Of a DNA stretch of 64,000 nucleotides, positions 59,863-64,000 are shown piece by piece (position 1 is the stretch's first letter; each line of letters opens with the position of its first letter). A program made the position numbers and the translations under genes. A model generated the notes under the pieces. That model made no database searches, was not told the DNA's origin, and was given only the letters and a program-made list of their open reading frames with translations. The DNA lies in assembly GCF_027942865.1 (NCBI RefSeq), contig NC_134509.1, positions 24,424,697-24,488,696 on the forward strand, read 5' to 3'. Origin of the DNA: Odontesthes bonariensis. Lineage: Eukaryota > Chordata > Actinopteri > Atheriniformes > Atherinopsidae.

Positions 59863-62407
59863 CTAGAGGGCAGTGAGGCGGCCTGTGAGCGCCGCCTGGA
59901 GCTCAGATGGGAGGAAGACCCCCAGCTCTGTGATGATGCCTCCTGTGATGAGCTGGTGAGGGGTTACGTCAAATGCCGGGTTCCACACCTCGATACCTGC
60001 AGCAAACAGTGAGGAAGGAGGGAGATGGTACTGTTATTTACTTAATGAGGCTCTTCACAACTTATTTTAGTCATTTATCAACAGCACTGCTCAATAACAT
60101 CTTCAGGCCTGACAGCTGACTGAATGTACTGTACATTTGGCCTGTTTTGTTATCATTTTTATTCTTCTGTTATTTCAGCTTTCCATAAGCAACTAACACG
60201 CTGCAGGAGTACCTTCTAATCACCATCATTTCTAACATTGACATATTCCATAAAAAGATCAAAAACACTGAAGTTTGAAGCTTTTTGAACATGAAACAAA
60301 GCATTTCTAATGGTCATATGTGATGTCCTGTGCTTAATTATGTTTAAAATGAACTACGAACCGATTTAAAAGTGTTCAATTTTAATCCACTGACCTCTCA
60401 GGTCGACAATGAAAAAGGAAACACACCCTTTTTTCGTTTCTAAGGGTTTTATGCATCATTAAATAACAACAAAAGAATCTGGTGGCACCAGGCTTTTTAA
60501 CGAGGTAAATGCAACCGCAGGCGAACAACAACTCACTTATCATGATCTGTTTAACAAAAATGAAGCCAAAAAGTGTGTGAATAGCTGAGTACACCCTTGA
60601 TTTAATAGTTTGTAGAGCCACCGTTAGCAGCAGAATCGTAATTATCGTCTGCATAAAGTTATCGGTCTCTGACGTCTTTGCGGAGGAAATGCTTCTTTAC
60701 AACGTTGCTTCAGTTCTTCCAGTTTCAAGCTTCCAATTCGGTAATTGGAAAAAATGACAAACCTCTGAGACCTGATACGTACATTATTTCCATCAAAAGG
60801 ATAACAAGAAACTAATCTATCAAATCAGAACATAAAACTTGTCGGAAAAATGCACTTATTCGGTTTTTGATGAAAGAAAGCAACACTGTTGGAGCTACAT
60901 GGCTCAAAGGATTAAATTCAGTCCACTGGCTGTCACACTAAAGCACCTGAATCTCAGTCAGAAACAAACTAAACCGACAGTAAAACAACTTGGAGACTCG
61001 GTTCAAGCAGCTCACAGATCAGTACCCTCAGTGTTGGCTTTGGCCCCATCTCCGTCTTTATATTGAAGCTTTAATTCAAGAGAAATGTAGCTGATAAATG
61101 ATAAATAAGGACTTCAATAACAATAAAAAAAAAAGAATATGTCCAAGAATAATTATATGACGAGTATGAGAGAAAAAATAAATACAGAAGGGAAAAAATC
61201 CACAAGAGAACCTCCTCCTCTCCTGGGCCGGTGCCCCCATTAAAATCAATTAATTACTGTGATGTCACCGGGTGCGTCTCAGCTCTGGCAACTTAATTAG
61301 AGTTTCAATTAATCAAGTCAGCTCTCACAAGTTCACCGAAAACACACCAAATCCACTCTGACAGGCTTACCCTGGAGACTTCATCACCTGTTTTAAGCCT
61401 TTATGCATATATTCTGCGATTCAGCAAACGGTTTCCCAGCGAAAAAGCCCAACGAGCACTCACATGCACACTAACCGGCCTAAAAAAAGCTTCCGCACAG
61501 GTAGTGTGATTAAATCATGAGCTGTCCTGTTGCTTCAGAGATGACTTTGGGAATTATGCTGCATGTGATCTCAGTTAAAGCCTGATATTTTCTCCTCGCC
61601 ACCATTGCTCCACTGGTTTGTATCCGTTCACTTTATAGTTTTTAAAAAACCCGTTTTCTTCTTACCCGGGGCGGCGATGGGGATTCCGTTTATGCTGGTG
61701 AGCTCCTCAGGAGGGCGCACTTCGATGATGATGTCCCTGCCGCTCTCCAGGCTCAAGTCGCATGACGTGCTGGGTGCAGCCACGTAAAAAGGGATCCCGT
61801 GGTGCTTTGCGGCGATGGCCAGCTGGTATGTGCCCACCTTATTGGCTGTGTCGCCGTTGGCAACCACCCTGTCAGCGCCCACCACCACGGCTGAGGGAGA
61901 ACGCAGCAGAAACGACGCATCAGGTGTAAATTACAATCTAGTGAAGAAGAGACATGACACTGCACACGAGCACACACCTGTGATGTCCATCTCTCTCATG
62001 GTAAGCGCCGCCATGCTGTCCGTAATAAGCGTGGCAGGGATCCCCTCGGCGACCGCCTCATACGCCGTCAGTCTGGACCCTTGGTTGTACGGCCTCGTCT
62101 CCGTGCAGTACACTCGCTTCAGCCTGCCCAGAGAATGGAGGCTCCTCACCACACCTACGCACAGAGTCAGCATTACGGTCACAAACAGAAATATTTTCAC
62201 AACCTTTGCTCAGTCAGATCCAACGTGTCAGACTCACCCAGTGCGGTCCCATATCCAGCCGTGGCCAACGAGCCGGTGTTGCAGTGTGTGAGGATGGTCA
62301 CGGAGTCTCTCGGGACGCCCGACAGGATGTGCTGGGCTCCGTAGTTACCAATCTTCCTGTTGTCATTGACGTCACGCTCCAGCATGTCTTCGATCCAGGC
62401 AATTACA
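59863..62407 (-). CDS. mri1: mri1: methylthioribose-1-phosphate isomerase (5' partial)
   Basis: Methionine salvage enzyme converting methylthioribose-1-phosphate to methylthioribulose-1-phosphate; eIF2B-alpha-like fold, cytosolic and nuclear. Four in-phase exons: 62238-62407, 61978-62154, 61666-61890, 59863-59996 (stop 59863-59865). They encode [20 protein letters not shown], then [20 protein letters not shown] with the catalytic cysteine, [35 protein letters not shown], and [20 protein letters not shown] with the catalytic aspartate. They continue through [40 protein letters not shown] and a C-terminus ending [12 protein letters not shown], slightly shorter than in human. The first half of the protein (human MTLEAIRYSRG.. 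to about residue 125) is not in the window, so the gene starts beyond 64000. Confidence 0.95.
60480..60760 (-). repeat. Possible Tc1-type repeat remnant in mri1 intron
   Basis: Wording such as gagtacacccttgatttaat and agtttgtagagccaccgtta recalls a common fish DNA-transposon-derived repeat. No ends or transposase code were found. It lies in the 1.67 kb last intron of mri1. The rest of that intron holds nothing recognised. Confidence 0.3.
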
Positions 62408-64000
62408 CTGTAGGGAAGGGTAAGAGGCAATAAGACTGAGAAGAGTCTGACACTGCAGTCCTAATGTCCTCATCAAATCTGTAGATACATTATAGCTGCA
62501 TGTTTCTTTTCCCTCCTTCTGTTGCCTCGTTCATCCATCTGACTGACTAAACTGCGGACACTTCAGTTTACACCAAGTTTCACCCCACAGCCCTCAGTGC
62601 CACTCTTTAACCCACACAATGATGAGCTCAAGCTACGTTTAAAAGTTCTATCACATTTTCAGCTGCACTGCCTCTGACATGAAGTTAGTTTCAACATCAA
62701 AACAGAAACATTTCACAAAATGAAACAATTAAACCAGAAAACATGAGGAGGTTTCCCTTTACGAGAACTGGGTAAGGTCAGAGACGTTCTCAGCAAAATT
62801 AAGGTTTAAATGAATGAAAGAGGATATTAAAATATATTCACAGTGATATTCTATTAATGGACATTAGCAGGTGTTTTCAGAGTCGTTCGGCAATGTTCCA
62901 AATTTTCTCTTCCAATTTTTCACAGTAAGTTTAACGCTCTCTGCTGAAATGACAATGACCTGTTGCCTGGCACTAATACTCTACTCGATAGTAACCAGGA
63001 ACACGTGATAGGATGTGATTATGTAATGAATTCCTTGGAAAAAATTGTAACTAAAAATCAAAATGCCACCAGACGTTAGATTTTCTGGTTGGTAACTCTA
63101 ATAATGTTTGTCCACCTTGATTTCTGATTTTTAAATTATTCCAGAACTATAGGACTTTATTTTGCATGTAATAAACCAAGGTAAAGCACCTTCAGTGACC
63201 TGCATGACTGTCAACAGGAACAAGAAGCTGTCGCTGCCTTTTCTATACAGTAAAATGTTCTAATTTCAGTCTTGTTGTTGCTTTTTGATCAATGTCGTCG
63301 TGCTGCGCGCCTGAAGGCCACCATCATTCTGGTCATCTGTCGATACCTAACCCTGCTTTGACACCAGTGTTTCCAAATTTAAACTCTCTATAGATCTGTG
63401 TGGAATTTGAGGAAAATATTGACATGACAGGGCAGCTGTAACAGGCTGTGGGTGACTAATTCTGACTGTAACTGGCTGAATTCTTCACTTCTTCAATTCT
63501 TCACAGACAAAAACTGTAGTTGACGTAGATCAATCACTTCTAATCATCTCCTCCTCCACACAATAAACTCATTACCACACCCATTATCAACCCTTTATGT
63601 CCATGCTTCTCCACCCAAAACCTGGCGTAGGGCTCCAACATTAGAGCCAGCTCTGCACCCATCTGTAACCCGTTCAAGTGTTGAAATAGATGCACCAATC
63701 TCTGTAAAACTCATGATTTTTCACCTGAATAAATACACATAAAACTATCTGAATGAAGATTTGTTTTACTAAGCGTATATGAGGAGAAAAGAAAGGGTAC
63801 ACTGGCCCTTTAAAATAGAGCTCTCGTGAATAGATCCAGGTTTATCTGATCCGGTAAATTCACCACCAGAACAGAAGTAACAGTGAAGTTTATTTTTGCT
63901 CAACGCTCCAAGTTTAAACCTTTGCTAATGTTTCTGTATAACAACTCAACAACATTACGGTAAAGATCACTGGCACGTGCTGGATCTGCTCGAGTTACTT
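62408..64000. other. mri1: mri1 intron sequence to the window end
   Basis: I looked on the minus strand for the upstream mri1 exons (MTLEAIRY.., VRGAPAIA.., LSLAVELQ..) and did not find them. The block at 63590-63700 has a repeat-like look (minus strand ACGGGTTACAGATGGGTGCA) but no clear family. The stretch is therefore best read as intron. Confidence 0.5.

Noticed and set aside
61815-62291. 158-codon plus-strand open frame
   Set aside because: It lies antisense over mri1 exons with matching phase on the other strand; its length comes from the GC-rich coding sequence below it.

Overview
The window is vertebrate nuclear DNA, almost certainly from a teleost fish. The genes are split into many short exons with GT-AG introns. 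Their products match human chromosome 19p genes, and the repeats are typical of fish: Tc1-like elements, Rex3-like and L2-like LINE tails, a Penelope-like element and TTAA-flanked DNA elements. I cannot name the species. All exon boundaries were worked out by hand from splice sites, reading phase and remembered family sequences; no alignment was run.

Layout, left to right. rfx1 (+, 1148-9336, 5' end outside the window) converges on dcaf15 (-, 22930-13358). khsrp (-, 32316 to about 24179) lies directly upstream of dcaf15 on the same strand. An intergenic stretch of about 3.3 kb follows. Next is an EF-hand mitochondrial ATP-Mg/phosphate carrier of the SCaMC family (-, 44584-35593), whose introns hold two TTAA-flanked elements; one of them is a nearly perfect 1.39 kb palindrome. 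A short R4-type RGS gene (+, 48140-50377) is divergent from the carrier and converges on a C19orf53/UPF0390 homologue (-, 52132-51280). A repeat-rich 7.7 kb spacer contains a Penelope-like remnant interrupted by an L2-like LINE. The window closes with mri1 (-, 62407-59863, 5' exons outside the window).

The genes do not form a pathway. They cover transcription (rfx1), ubiquitin ligase targeting (dcaf15), RNA decay and splicing (khsrp), mitochondrial nucleotide exchange (SCaMC), G-protein signalling (RGS), a small basic protein of poorly known function (C19orf53 homologue) and methionine salvage (mri1). They are grouped by ancestry: dcaf15/rfx1 and mri1/C19orf53 are neighbours in human 19p13.1, and KHSRP/SLC25A41/SLC25A23 in 19p13.3. 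The fish segment therefore joins two blocks that are separate in human.

No rRNA, tRNA, CRISPR, origin, intact retrovirus or LTR element was recognised. The most distinctive structures are the palindromic TTAA element, the L2-in-Penelope nest, a stop-free 84-nt intron at the edge of the RFX1 DNA-binding domain, and sense-strand CA repeats just inside two 5' splice sites.
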